DNA of 64,000 nt, from NCBI GenBank assembly GCA_003137095.1, contig PLET01000065.1, positions 1-64,000 on the forward strand, in the 5' to 3' direction. This document shows, one piece after another, positions 1 through 9,779 of the stretch. Both the position numbers and the translations under genes were made by a program. Each line of letters begins with the position of its first letter. The stretch's first letter is position 1. The DNA is from Gammaproteobacteria bacterium (GTDB taxonomy: Bacteria > Pseudomonadota > Gammaproteobacteria > Steroidobacterales > Steroidobacteraceae). The notes under the pieces are model-generated. The model was given only the letters and a program-made list of their open reading frames with translations. It ran no database searches and was not told where the DNA came from.

Positions 1-1
1 C

Positions 2-547
2 GGCCAGCGAATCCCCGCGCCGCCCCCCAATGTCCCAAGCCTGCCGGCGGACGAAAAAAGCCTGGGTGAACTCAGCCTGCGACAGTCACTCGAACAGCAT
101 CGCAAGGATCCGCAGTGCGCCGGCTGTCATTCGCGCTTCGACACCTTCGGTCTCGCCATGGAAGGTTATGGCGCCATCGGCGAAGTTCGCAATGTCGATT
201 TCGGCGGACATGCCGTCGACAGCCGTGCGGAATTTCCCGGTGGTGTGATGGGTGAGGGTATGGCCGGCCTGCGCGATTACATCCGCGCACATCGAGAACG
301 GGCCTTCATCGACAATCTCGCGGCCAAGCTGCTGGCTTACGGCCTCGGCCGCACGCTGTTGATATCGGACGATCTGCTGCTCGATGAGATGAAGGCGCGG
401 CTCGCCGCCGACCACTATCGATTCGGTGCGATGGTTGAAACGCTGGTGCTGAGTCCGCAATTCCGCAACCGGCGTTCCCAGTTGCAAGCCGGGCCGCTGA
501 CGGCCCGTTACATCAGCCCTCATATCGGCGATAATCTCGTGCACTGA
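2..547 (+). CDS. DUF1588/DUF1585 domain protein, C-terminal part (5' end outside window)
   Basis: Open frame from window edge; CAGCHSRFDTFGLAMEGYGAIG haem-like motif and C-terminal LAAKLLAYGLGRTL...LVLSPQFRNRR typical of DUF1588/DUF1585. Confidence 0.85.
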   Translation, partial: GQRIPAPPPNVPSLPADEKSLGELSLRQSLEQHRKDPQCAGCHSRFDTFGLAMEGYGAIGEVRNVDFGGHAVDSRAEFPGGVMGEGMAGLRDYIRAHRERAFIDNLAAKLLAYGLGRTLLISDDLLLDEMKARLAADHYRFGAMVETLVLSPQFRNRRSQLQAGPLTARYISPHIGDNLVH

Positions 548-550
548 TCC

Positions 551-1885
551 ATGCGACCTGCTACCCACCGATCCGGGCATATCCTGTCGCGGCGCACGGT
601 ATTGCGCGGCGCCGGCGTGATCATGGCGCTGCCTTTTTTCGAGTCGCTGCGCGTGCTGGCGGCCGGCACCACGGACGCGTCCGGACACCCCAAGCGCCTC
701 GCGCTGGTTTTCATGGGCTGCGGCATCAACCCGAATCACTGGTGGGCCAGGGGTGCCGGCGCGGATATGGAATTCAGCCGCACGCTCGCGCCGCTGGCAC
801 CCTTCAGGACCAAGCTCAACGTCATCAACGGTCTGGTCAACAAGCCGGCCGTGGGCGTCGGCATCCATCCCGGCCAGACCGGCAACATATTGTCCGGGGT
901 GCCGCTCGCCAAGGGCGCCGTTTTGCGCGGCGGGATCAGCATGGACCAGGTGCTCGCCAACACCATCGGCCGCGACACCCTGCAGCCCAGTCTGGTGCTC
1001 GGCTGCGAACAGCCGGTCACCGGCTACCATGAGACGAATTTCTCCATGGCCTACAGTTCGTACATCTCCTGGCAAAGCGAGGACTCGCCGGTTCCGCTCG
1101 AGGTGTATCCCTCACTGGCGTTCGACAGCCTGTTCGAGAACCGCGGCAGCCGGCGGCTGGAGAGCATCCTCGACCGGGTGCGCGACGATGCCGCGAGCCT
1201 CGAGTCGCTGCTCGGCGCCGACGATCAACGCAAGCTCGAGGAGTACCTGGCGAGCGTGCGCGACGTGGAGAAGCGCGTCGACCGCATGCGCACCGATCAG
1301 GCCGGTGCCGCAGGGAATGCCGCGGACCGGGGCAGGCCGCTTGCGACGATGAGCCGTCCGGACAACGGCCTGCCGCAGGATCTGCGCGAGCACATGAAGC
1401 TCATGTCGGATATCGTCGCCATCGCCTTTCAGACCGACAAGACGCGGGTCGCGACGCTGATGTTCAACCGCGACCTGTCCGGGATGTTCTACCCCTTCCT
1501 CGGCGTGACCAAGACCCATCACAGCGCCTCACACGACGACACATCGGACGACTACGAAAAGATCGCGCGCTACTACGTCAGCAACCTCGCCTATCTCGCC
1601 GCGCGGCTCGACGCCATGCCCGAGGGCGAGGGCAGCGTGCTCGACAACACCTGCCTGCTGTATTTCTCGAACATGTGGTCGGGCACCAGCCACGACAACA
1701 CCAAACTGCCCATCGTCACGATCGGCGGACTCGGCGGCACCCTCCAGACCGGCCGGGTGCTGGATTATTCGGCTGCGGGCGACGGGAACCGCAAGCTCTG
1801 CAGCCTGCACCTGTCGCTGATGGACCGGATGGGCACGACGCTGCCGCGTTTCGGCGACGCGGACACGCGCTTGGCCAATCTTTGA
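551..1885 (+). CDS. DUF1552 domain-containing protein
   Basis: 444 aa; Tat-like N-terminus (RRTVLRGAGVIMALPFFES), LALVFMGCGINPNHWW; directly downstream of DUF1588/1585 gene. Confidence 0.85.
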   Translation: MRPATHRSGHILSRRTVLRGAGVIMALPFFESLRVLAAGTTDASGHPKRLALVFMGCGINPNHWWARGAGADMEFSRTLAPLAPFRTKLNVINGLVNKPAVGVGIHPGQTGNILSGVPLAKGAVLRGGISMDQVLANTIGRDTLQPSLVLGCEQPVTGYHETNFSMAYSSYISWQSEDSPVPLEVYPSLAFDSLFENRGSRRLESILDRVRDDAASLESLLGADDQRKLEEYLASVRDVEKRVDRMRTDQAGAAGNAADRGRPLATMSRPDNGLPQDLREHMKLMSDIVAIAFQTDKTRVATLMFNRDLSGMFYPFLGVTKTHHSASHDDTSDDYEKIARYYVSNLAYLAARLDAMPEGEGSVLDNTCLLYFSNMWSGTSHDNTKLPIVTIGGLGGTLQTGRVLDYSAAGDGNRKLCSLHLSLMDRMGTTLPRFGDADTRLANL

Positions 1886-1919
1886 GCGCGCGGCCCGCGC
1901 TCAACGCAGCCCCCGCCGG

Positions 1920-2606
1920 TCAGGCCCGCGTTACCCCCCATACCACCAGACCCGCAAGGGCGGCGCCCGCGAGCAGCCGGCTCATGGAGGCGAAAGTGAC
2001 CTGGGGCGCGGCCCCCGCGGGGAATGCGCGCCGGCCATGGAGCATGCCGGAGATGAGATTCTGCCGCTTGTACACGAGGTAGAACAGCACCGCCGCGACG
2101 TGCAGGACGACGAACGCCAGGAGCAGGTTGAAATTCCGGCCATGCAGCTTCGCGCAATAGCGCCCGGCATCGAAGCTCACGTGCGAGGACAAAGGGCCGG
2201 ATTCGATGCCGTCGACGTCCACGGCGAACAGGCCGAGCAGAATCTGTGCCGCCAGCAATGACAGCAGGGCGATGACGCTGAGGGCGCCCAGGGGATTGTG
2301 CCCCGGCACGGCCGGCTCATGCGCTCCCATGCGCACCGGCAGCCGCCGCAGGTAAGCCCCGATGGCGCGGGGTCCCCTGACGAAGTTGGCGAAGCGGGCG
2401 GTCGAACTGCCGGCGAAACCCCAATATATTCTGAAGGTGAGCAGGCCGAGCAGTGCGTAGCCGCTGTCGCGGTGATAGTCCAATTTTCCGGCATGCGCCG
2501 TCCACCACGACGCGCCGATCAGCGACACCATCAGCCAGTGCACCAGCCGCACGGGCGCATCCCAGATGCGCACGCGCACGCCGGTGTGCGCCGCACCTTC
2601 AGTCAT
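1920..2606 (-). CDS. cytochrome b561 family protein
   Basis: VRIWDAPVRLVHWLMV...ARFANFVRGPRAI...LHGRNFNLLLAFVVLHVAAVLFY; start at MTEGAAHTG inside longer ORF. Confidence 0.85.
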   Translation of the reverse strand: MTEGAAHTGVRVRIWDAPVRLVHWLMVSLIGASWWTAHAGKLDYHRDSGYALLGLLTFRIYWGFAGSSTARFANFVRGPRAIGAYLRRLPVRMGAHEPAVPGHNPLGALSVIALLSLLAAQILLGLFAVDVDGIESGPLSSHVSFDAGRYCAKLHGRNFNLLLAFVVLHVAAVLFYLVYKRQNLISGMLHGRRAFPAGAAPQVTFASMSRLLAGAALAGLVVWGVTRA

Positions 2607-3078
2607 CGTCGTTGGGCTGGCGGAAGGTGTCGTGGCAGTTCTTGCAGGACTTGCCGACGGTGCCATAGCTGCTGCGCACGGCCTCGATGTCGCCGGCATT
2701 GGCCGCCGCCAGCAGTTGCGGCGCGCTGTCGGCGAACAATTTCTGTGCGGCCGCGAAATCCACGGGTTTGGTCCAGACTTCGGCCAGCGCCCGGGTCTTG
2801 CCGGTCTCGGGACCGGATCCCTTCGGGAACCACCGTCCCTGGTCGACCGACGCGTCGTTGACCGCCTGGGCGGCCTTCTGCAGAGCCGGGAAAGCGGGCG
2901 ACTTAGAGCGGCTTTGATCGCGGATCGCCTTGAATGCCTCACCCAGCTGGTGAAAGTGATCGTGGCGCAATTTCTGCGCTTCGGTCGGCGCCGTGTCGGC
3001 CGCGATCGCACCGGCGTAGCCCGCCGCGACGATGAGCAGCCACGGCCGCGCCAGCCGTCGTATTCGTGACGCGTTCAT
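2599..3078 (-). CDS. class II-type c-type cytochrome (cytochrome c'/c556-like)
   Basis: 159 aa with signal peptide and C-terminal CKNCHDTFR; overlaps the b561 gene start. Confidence 0.8.
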   Translation of the reverse strand: MNASRIRRLARPWLLIVAAGYAGAIAADTAPTEAQKLRHDHFHQLGEAFKAIRDQSRSKSPAFPALQKAAQAVNDASVDQGRWFPKGSGPETGKTRALAEVWTKPVDFAAAQKLFADSAPQLLAAANAGDIEAVRSSYGTVGKSCKNCHDTFRQPNDDD

Positions 3079-3581
3079 CGCTCACCCACGCGCGTGGCGG
3101 TCGCCGGGCCGATGCCGAAGATGATCACTTCGCAATCCTCGCCCTTGGCGCCATCGAAGTGAACCTTGCCGCCGTAATGCACCGCCGAGCTGCCCGGCGG
3201 CATGGGCTTGGTGGCGCTCGTGTCGAATTTATCGCCGGTGCCCATCCACCATGTGCCCGAGACCACCACGATGACGCGGTCATTCGGATGAAAGTGCGGC
3301 CGGCTGAAGGTACCGGCCGCGAAGCGGTTGAGCACGGCGTAGGGACCCGGTTTGGAGGGATCACCGTACAGGACCACGGACTTCAGCCCGGGGTACTCCT
3401 TGCTGTCGACCCATTTATAGTCCGCCGGCAGCGTGTAGCGCAGCACCGCCGGATCCGGCTCCGCGGCGCGCACCGTGAGCACGAACAGTGCGGCGAGCAT
3501 GCACGCAGCGATTGGCGCCGCAAATGAACCTGGCGCAGCACGTTGACTCATGTTGACTCCGATTCTCGCGATTGAATACAT
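3075..3581 (-). CDS. cupin domain-containing secreted protein
   Basis: FSRPHFHPNDRVIVVVSGTWWMGTGDKFD cupin motif, signal-peptide-like N-terminus; true start may be internal. Confidence 0.75.
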   Translation of the reverse strand: MYSIARIGVNMSQRAAPGSFAAPIAACMLAALFVLTVRAAEPDPAVLRYTLPADYKWVDSKEYPGLKSVVLYGDPSKPGPYAVLNRFAAGTFSRPHFHPNDRVIVVVSGTWWMGTGDKFDTSATKPMPPGSSAVHYGGKVHFDGAKGEDCEVIIFGIGPATATRVGER

Positions 3582-3601
3582 GGCGGTGCGGGACAGCCGG
3601 T

Positions 3602-3630
3602 TTGTCGCCTTTCGGCATGACCGCTATACT
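3602..3630 (+). promoter_or_regulatory. candidate sigma70 promoter for the c5-type cytochrome gene
   Basis: ttgtcg - 17 bp - tatact in intergenic region. Confidence 0.5.
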
Positions 3631-3679
3631 ACCTGCGTTCCTTCAGTCCCTCTATTTTGCGTCATTTCAGTGAGTTGTC

Positions 3680-4186
3680 GTGGCCAACACCGAAACGTCT
3701 GATACCCATTTCTTCAATTTTTTCAGTCTGATACTGGGAGTGCTCATCCTCTTTGCCATCATCATTTTTGCGGTGGCGCGAGCGATCGGCGCAGATAGCC
3801 AACTGGCCCATGAGATGACCGAGCCGCTCGAGATTCAGGCGGTGGACGCGAACATCTCGCCGGTGGCGCACGAGGCGGTGGCCGGGCGGGACAACAGCGC
3901 GCTGGCAGCCATGGAGACGGCCAAGGCGGCGCCGGTCGCGGATGTCCCGGCATCCGGCGAGGCGGCGTTCACCCAGGTATGCTCGTCCTGCCATTCTGCG
4001 GGCATCAATGGAGCGCCCAAGATCGGCGACCATGCCGCCTGGGGGCCGCGCATCGCACAGGGCAAGGAAACGCTGTATCAACACGCGATTGCCGGCAAGG
4101 GCGCCATGCCGCCCAAGGGTGGAACCGCCTGGCCCGACGCGACCATCCGCTCGGCGGTGGATTACATGGTGTCCCTCAACAAGTAA
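3680..4186 (+). CDS. c-type cytochrome (c5 family)
   Basis: GTG start; membrane anchor then CSSCHSAGINGAPKIGD...GKGAMPPKGG. Confidence 0.85.
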   Translation: MANTETSDTHFFNFFSLILGVLILFAIIIFAVARAIGADSQLAHEMTEPLEIQAVDANISPVAHEAVAGRDNSALAAMETAKAAPVADVPASGEAAFTQVCSSCHSAGINGAPKIGDHAAWGPRIAQGKETLYQHAIAGKGAMPPKGGTAWPDATIRSAVDYMVSLNK

Positions 4187-5705
4187 TGGGCCGGTCCGGC
4201 GCGCACCGGTCGAGCGCCCGCAGGCCCACCGCCTCGGCCACCTGTGCCGGGCCGATGTTGCTCTCCCCTGCCAGATCGGCACAGGTGCGCGCCAGTTTCA
4301 ATACCCGATGATAGGCGCGCGCCGATAGGCCCAAGCGGGCGATGGCGGTGGCGAGCAGCCGCCGTGAGGCCGGGTCGATGCGGCACAGCCGCGCCGCCTC
4401 GTTGGGCGTCAATCGACCGTTCAGTTTGCCCTGGCGCTGCAACTGCGCCTCGCGCGCCGCCGCCACCCGCAAGGCCACGACGGCCGAGCTTTCGACCGGC
4501 ACGATGGCCTCCGCCAACAGCTGCTCGGCCGGCACCGCCGCCAGCTCGACATGGATGTCGATGCGATCGATGAGCGGCCCGGAGATCCGCGTGCGGTAGC
4601 GCGCCACCTGCTCCGCCGTGCACCGGCAGCGGCCGCGCACATCACCGTGATAGCCGCAGGGGCAGGGATTCATGGCGGCCACCAGCTGAAAGCGCGCAGG
4701 GAATTCGCAGGTGCGTTTCACCCGCGAGACGACCACCGTGCCGCTTTCCATCGGTTCGCGCAGCGCCTCCAGAGCATTGCGGGCAAATTCGGGCAGTTCA
4801 TCCATGAACAGCACACCCAGATGCGCGAGCGACAGTTCGCCAGGGCGAAAGCCGCTGCCGCCGATCAGCGACGCGACCGACGCCGTATGCTGCGGGTTGC
4901 GAAACGGCCGCAGGCCGGCGTTCGACGGCCGGCGGCCGGCGGCGGATTCCAGGCTGGCCACTTCCAGCGCTTCGCATCGGCCGAGGGGTGGCATCAGCCC
5001 GGGCATGCGCTGCGCCAGCAGCGTCTTGCCCGTGCCGGGCGGTCCGATCATCAGCAGACCATGTTCGCCGGCCGCGGCGATTTCGAGCGCGCGTTTCGCA
5101 CCGTACTGGCCCCGCACCTCGGCCAGATCGGGCGTGGCGGCCGGCTCCAGCGCCGCCGTCGGCGGTGCCCCGGACAACCCCGTGCCGCGCTCAAGCGCCC
5201 GCCACACCTGGCGCAGATCGTTGGCCAGCTTCAGACGCGGCCCGCCAACCAGCCCGGCCTCCAGCCCATTGGCGGCGGGCAGGATCAATTCATGACCCGC
5301 CGCGGCGCCGGCGATCAGCGCGGGCAGCAGCTTGCGCGTCTCGCGCAGCTCGCCGCTCAAGGACAGTTCCCCATAGAACTCGCGTCCTTGCAGGGCGCGA
5401 GCGGACAATTGAGCGCTCGCGGCCAGAACCCCGATGGCGATCGGCAGATCGAAGCGGCCGCCCTCCTTCGGCAGATCGGCCGGCGACAGATTCACGGTGA
5501 TCCGGCCCACGGGCACGGTGAAGCCGGCGGTCAGCAACGCCGAGCGGACGCGCTCCTTGCTTTCGCGCACGACCGTCTCCGGCAAACCCACGATGATGAA
5601 GGCGGGCAGTCCCGGACCAATGTGCACTTCGACGCGCACCAGGGGTGCGCCGAGCCCCTCTGGGGCGCGGCTGTAAACCGTGCTGTTCGCCGAGTCGCTG
5701 GCCAT
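4176..5705 (-). CDS. comM: YifB/ComM family Mg chelatase-like AAA ATPase
   Basis: Walker A GPPGTGKTLLAQRMPGLMPP, GFRPGELSLAHLGVLFMDELPEF, CPCGYHGD. Confidence 0.92.
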   Translation of the reverse strand: MASDSANSTVYSRAPEGLGAPLVRVEVHIGPGLPAFIIVGLPETVVRESKERVRSALLTAGFTVPVGRITVNLSPADLPKEGGRFDLPIAIGVLAASAQLSARALQGREFYGELSLSGELRETRKLLPALIAGAAAGHELILPAANGLEAGLVGGPRLKLANDLRQVWRALERGTGLSGAPPTAALEPAATPDLAEVRGQYGAKRALEIAAAGEHGLLMIGPPGTGKTLLAQRMPGLMPPLGRCEALEVASLESAAGRRPSNAGLRPFRNPQHTASVASLIGGSGFRPGELSLAHLGVLFMDELPEFARNALEALREPMESGTVVVSRVKRTCEFPARFQLVAAMNPCPCGYHGDVRGRCRCTAEQVARYRTRISGPLIDRIDIHVELAAVPAEQLLAEAIVPVESSAVVALRVAAAREAQLQRQGKLNGRLTPNEAARLCRIDPASRRLLATAIARLGLSARAYHRVLKLARTCADLAGESNIGPAQVAEAVGLRALDRCAPDRPITC

Positions 5706-5784
5706 GCCGGCAGACTATTCGGCGGCAACGCTGCTGCCAGCGCGACTAACCGATGAAATCGCCGAGAAATGCCCTGCACCGTTC

Positions 5785-5856
5785 CAGGCGCCGCCGCATG
5801 TGCCGCCCCAGGCGCCGCCGCATGTGCCGCCCCAGGCGCCGCCTCATGCGCCGTGA
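5785..5856. repeat. 24-bp tandem repeat, 2 exact and 1 diverged copy
   Basis: caggcgccgccgcatgtgccgccc at 5785-5808 and 5809-5832, diverged copy 5833-5856. Confidence 0.9.
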
Positions 5857-5861
5857 GGGCA

Positions 5862-6107
5862 TCATTGCGGCAGTTTCGCGATCACCGCCGCAAGGCGCGA
5901 CTCCATGTCCGCCAGTTTCGACTGGGTACGCTGCAGCAGCGCCGCTTGCACGTCGAATTCCTGGCGGCTCACCAAATCGAGCTTGCTCAGCTGCGCCTGC
6001 AGCACGGCCTTGAAATTGTCCTGTAATTCGCGCCCCATGCTGCGCAGGGACTCCGGCACCGCCTCGGCAAGCCGGCGGGCCAGTTCATCCAGACCATTCG
6101 AATTCAT
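5862..6107 (-). CDS. ubiK: ubiquinone biosynthesis accessory factor UbiK (YqiC/BMFP family)
   Basis: MNSNGLDELARRLAEAVPESLRSMGRELQDNFKAVLQAQLSKLDLVSRQEFDVQAALLQRT; the longer ORF to 6161 would run into the regulatory region. Confidence 0.82.
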   Translation of the reverse strand: MNSNGLDELARRLAEAVPESLRSMGRELQDNFKAVLQAQLSKLDLVSRQEFDVQAALLQRTQSKLADMESRLAAVIAKLPQ

Positions 6108-6172
6108 GAAGCTCACAATGACCTCCTGCGCTTTGCGCATCGCACTTCCATAACGCACCATTTGGGCGGGGA

Positions 6173-6189
6173 CGCGCCATTTTGGTGCA
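6173..6189. promoter_or_regulatory. candidate NtrC binding site
   Basis: cgcgccattttggtgca vs TGCACCA-N3-TGGTGCA (2 mismatches); a weaker copy cgcaccatttgggcggg at 6154-6170. Confidence 0.55.
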
Positions 6190-6228
6190 TAAAAAGCCCT
6201 TCCACGGCCTAAGTCGTTGATTCATGCC

Positions 6229-6246
6229 CTGGCACGGAAGCTGCAT
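6229..6246 (+). promoter_or_regulatory. sigma54 (-24/-12) promoter upstream of P-II gene
   Basis: ctggcacggaagctgcat: TGGCACG and TGC with the exact 12-bp GG-to-GC spacing. Confidence 0.75.
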
Positions 6247-6318
6247 TAGTGTACTCGAGTGCTTCGAACCACGTTGGAGGCGGCGACTAAACGGCGATAG
6301 CGGCGATAACATGACTGA

Positions 6319-6657
6319 ATGAAGCTCATCACCGCGATTATCAAGCCGTTCAAATTGGACGAAGTCAGGCAAGCCGTGGCAGACATCGGTATTCAAGGCG
6401 TGACGGTGACCGAGGTGCACGGATACGGCAGGCAGCGTGGGCATGCGGAGTTTTACCGGGGAGCCGAATATAGCGTCGACTTCCTGCCCAAGGCGAAGGT
6501 GGAACTCGCCGTGGACGATTCGATCGCGGAGCAGGTCATGGAGGCGGTTTGCAATGTGGCCAGAACCGGCAAAACCGGTGACGGGAAGGTGTGGGTCTTG
6601 GAACTCGAACAGGCTTTACGTGTGCGCACCGGCGAAACCGGACCCGACGCGATTTGA
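6319..6657 (+). CDS. P-II family nitrogen regulator (copy 1)
   Basis: [59 protein letters not shown]-loop Tyr present. Confidence 0.95.
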   Translation: MKLITAIIKPFKLDEVRQAVADIGIQGVTVTEVHGYGRQRGHAEFYRGAEYSVDFLPKAKVELAVDDSIAEQVMEAVCNVARTGKTGDGKVWVLELEQALRVRTGETGPDAI

Positions 6658-6709
6658 CAGGATTGAGAGCGAACCGAATCGATGAACAGCACAGAACATG
6701 AATGGATGA

Positions 6710-7333
<624 letters not shown>

Positions 7334-7360
7334 ATGGCGGGTGTCAGACGGGGGTCGAAC

Positions 7361-7816
7361 ATGAAACGCGTTCTGTTGTGCGCGGCATTGCTGGCGTTCT
7401 CGTCCGTGGCTTCGGCCGTCGTATACAAGTGGGTCGATGCGCAGGGCAAGGTGCAGTATGGCGATCGACCGCCGGATGGGGTGCACGCCGAGGTCATGGA
7501 CCTGCTCGGAGCCCACGGCACCCGGCCCGCACCGCCCGCCGCCGCGACCCCGCCGCCAAAGCCGGCCGTGACCGCGGCGCGCGCGCAGGCAACCGGCGAT
7601 GACGCCGTGAAAAAGGCCGTTCAGGACGACGTCGAGGCGGCGCGCGAAAAGCAATGCGCGGATGCGCAGGAGCGATACCGCAAATCCATCGAGGGACGCA
7701 AGCTCTACCGCATCGGCAGCGACGGCGAGCGCGAGTATCTGACCTCGGAGGAGATCGACGCCGAGCGGCTCAATGCCAAGCGCGACGTAGACACCATCTG
7801 CAACAGTCAGAGCTGA
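7361..7816 (+). CDS. DUF4124 domain-containing protein
   Basis: Signal peptide then VYKWVDAQGKVQYGDRPP. Confidence 0.85.
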   Translation: MKRVLLCAALLAFSSVASAVVYKWVDAQGKVQYGDRPPDGVHAEVMDLLGAHGTRPAPPAAATPPPKPAVTAARAQATGDDAVKKAVQDDVEAAREKQCADAQERYRKSIEGRKLYRIGSDGEREYLTSEEIDAERLNAKRDVDTICNSQS

Positions 7817-7954
7817 CCGCCCGCTGCTTACCGGCCCAACATGACCGATTACAGCCGACCGCGGCTGTCAGGCATCGAACCGCCGCGGCGCTTTGCCCCG
7901 CGAGGCGCAAAGCCTTAATCTCTCGACCTGCAAAAACAACCACCGGGAACGCGT

Positions 7955-8839
7955 ATGCAAACAGCCTTCGTCGGACTGGGCGCCATGGGTTCGCACATGG
8001 CCCGCAATCTCCATCGCGCGGGCCTGCTGGCGGGCGTGTGGAATCGCACCGGCGCCAAGGCACGGGCTCTGGCTGACGAGCTCCGCTGCCGCGCCTACGA
8101 CAGTCTGGCGGAGCTCGCGCAGATCTGCGATGCCGTGGTGATCTGCGTCTCCGCCGACGACGATTTGCGCGCCGTCATCGATGCCATGGCGCCGACACTG
8201 CGCCGCGGGACCCTGGTGATCGACTGCTCGACCGTGGGTGCCGCCACGGCGCGCGACCTGCATGCCAGGCTCGGCGCCGCGGGCGTCGACTTTCTCGATT
8301 GCCCCGTGAGCGGCGGGGTGGAAGGTGCGCGAACCGCGGCTCTGGCCATCATGGTCGGCGGCGACGAGTCGGCATTCGGGCGCGCCCAGCCGATCCTGCA
8401 GAAAATGGGGCGCACCATCGCCTACATGGGACCGAGCGGCGCCGGACAGGCCGCCAAAGCCACCAACCAAATCATGTGCGCGGGCATCATCCAGGCGGTG
8501 GCCGAGGCCATGGCGTTCGCCAAGGCCGAGGGCCTGCCCCTCGACCGGGTCATCGATACCCTCGGCAAGGGTGCCGGCTCGAGCTGGTATTTCGTCAATC
8601 GCGCGCCGTTCATGGCCGACAATAAATTTCCCGCCGGATTTCGCGTGCGGCTGCATGCGAAGGATCTGCGAATCTGCCGCGACATGGCCGCCCGCCACGG
8701 CGCCCGCCTGCCCGTGGTCGAATCGACGCTGCAGGAATATGCCCTGCTGATCGACCAGGGCTTCGGCGATGAGGACATCTCCTCGATTTTCCGGCTGAAG
8801 TCCGGCCTTTTCCCGCAGAACCCGCCTATGGGCGGTTGA
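7955..8839 (+). CDS. NAD(P)-dependent 3-hydroxyacid dehydrogenase (HIBADH family)
   Basis: FVGLGAMGSHMARNL, DCPVSGGVEGA, GPSGAGQAAKATNQ. Confidence 0.9.
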   Translation: MQTAFVGLGAMGSHMARNLHRAGLLAGVWNRTGAKARALADELRCRAYDSLAELAQICDAVVICVSADDDLRAVIDAMAPTLRRGTLVIDCSTVGAATARDLHARLGAAGVDFLDCPVSGGVEGARTAALAIMVGGDESAFGRAQPILQKMGRTIAYMGPSGAGQAAKATNQIMCAGIIQAVAEAMAFAKAEGLPLDRVIDTLGKGAGSSWYFVNRAPFMADNKFPAGFRVRLHAKDLRICRDMAARHGARLPVVESTLQEYALLIDQGFGDEDISSIFRLKSGLFPQNPPMGG

Positions 8840-8846
8840 GCCGCCG

Positions 8847-9773
8847 GTGAACAACACGCTGCGCATCGCGACCCGCAAGAGCAAGCTCGCCCTCTGGCAG
8901 GCCGAGCACGTGGCGGAGCTGCTGCGCCGCGCGCACGCCGGTCTGGACGTGCGGCTGGTGCCAATATCCACGAAGGGTGACCGCATCCAGGACCGCAGTC
9001 TCGCGGCCATCGGCGGCAAGGGTCTGTTCATCAAGGAGCTCGAGTCGGCGATGGAGGACGGACAAGCCGACATCGCCGTGCATTCGATGAAGGACGTGCC
9101 GGCCGACATGCCGGACGGATTCGTGATCGGCGCCGTGTTGGAGCGTGCGGACGCGCGCGACGCATTGATCGCGGGCAGCGTTTCGCGGCTTTCCGACCTG
9201 CCGCCCGCGTCGCGCGTGGGCACCTCGAGCCTGAGGCGCCAGGCGCAGCTGCTGGCACTGCGCCCCGACCTGCGTATCGAGGCGCTGCGCGGCAATGTCG
9301 ACACCCGGCTGCGGCGGCTCGATGACGGCGAACTACAGGCCATCGTGCTGGCTTGCGCCGGCCTGGTCCGCCTCGGCTGGGAGTCGCGCATCACCCAGCG
9401 GCTCGACCCAAGCATTTCACTGCCGGCCGTTGGCCAGGGTGTGATCGGTATCGAGTGCCGCAGCGCCGATTCCGCGGCGCTCGACCGCTTGCGGGTGCTC
9501 GAACACGCCGCGACGCGCGTCGCCATCGAGGCGGAGCGGGCATTTTCCCGGCGGCTGGGCGGCAGCTGTCAATCGCCGATCGCGGCGCATGCGCGCGTCG
9601 CGCACGGGCGCGTGATTCTCGACGGCTTGGTGGCCGAACCCGACGGCTCGAGGCTGCTGCGCGAGACGCTCGAAGGCGCTGCCGCGGATTCCGTTGCGCT
9701 GGGCGGGCGGCTCGCCGAGCGCGTGCTGGCCGCCGGCGCGGGCGCGCTGCTCGAGCGGCTGCGCACCGGTTGA
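8847..9773 (+). CDS. hemC: hydroxymethylbilane synthase
   Basis: IATRKSKLALWQAEHV, HSMKDVPADMPDGF, RGNVDTRLRRLD. Confidence 0.96.
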   Translation: MNNTLRIATRKSKLALWQAEHVAELLRRAHAGLDVRLVPISTKGDRIQDRSLAAIGGKGLFIKELESAMEDGQADIAVHSMKDVPADMPDGFVIGAVLERADARDALIAGSVSRLSDLPPASRVGTSSLRRQAQLLALRPDLRIEALRGNVDTRLRRLDDGELQAIVLACAGLVRLGWESRITQRLDPSISLPAVGQGVIGIECRSADSAALDRLRVLEHAATRVAIEAERAFSRRLGGSCQSPIAAHARVAHGRVILDGLVAEPDGSRLLRETLEGAAADSVALGGRLAERVLAAGAGALLERLRTG

Positions 9774-9779
9774 GAGCTC

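Noticed and set aside
5785-5856. Possible CRISPR array
   Set aside because: Units are directly abutting with no spacers and no cas genes are nearby
5753-6013. Arg-rich ORF (RRRRMCRPRRRRMCRP...)
   Set aside because: Created by the GC-rich tandem repeat and antisense to ubiK; no RBS or recognisable family
7868-9526. 552-aa minus-strand ORF over the dehydrogenase and hemC
   Set aside because: Antisense shadow ORF typical of GC-rich DNA; opposite strand carries clear conserved families
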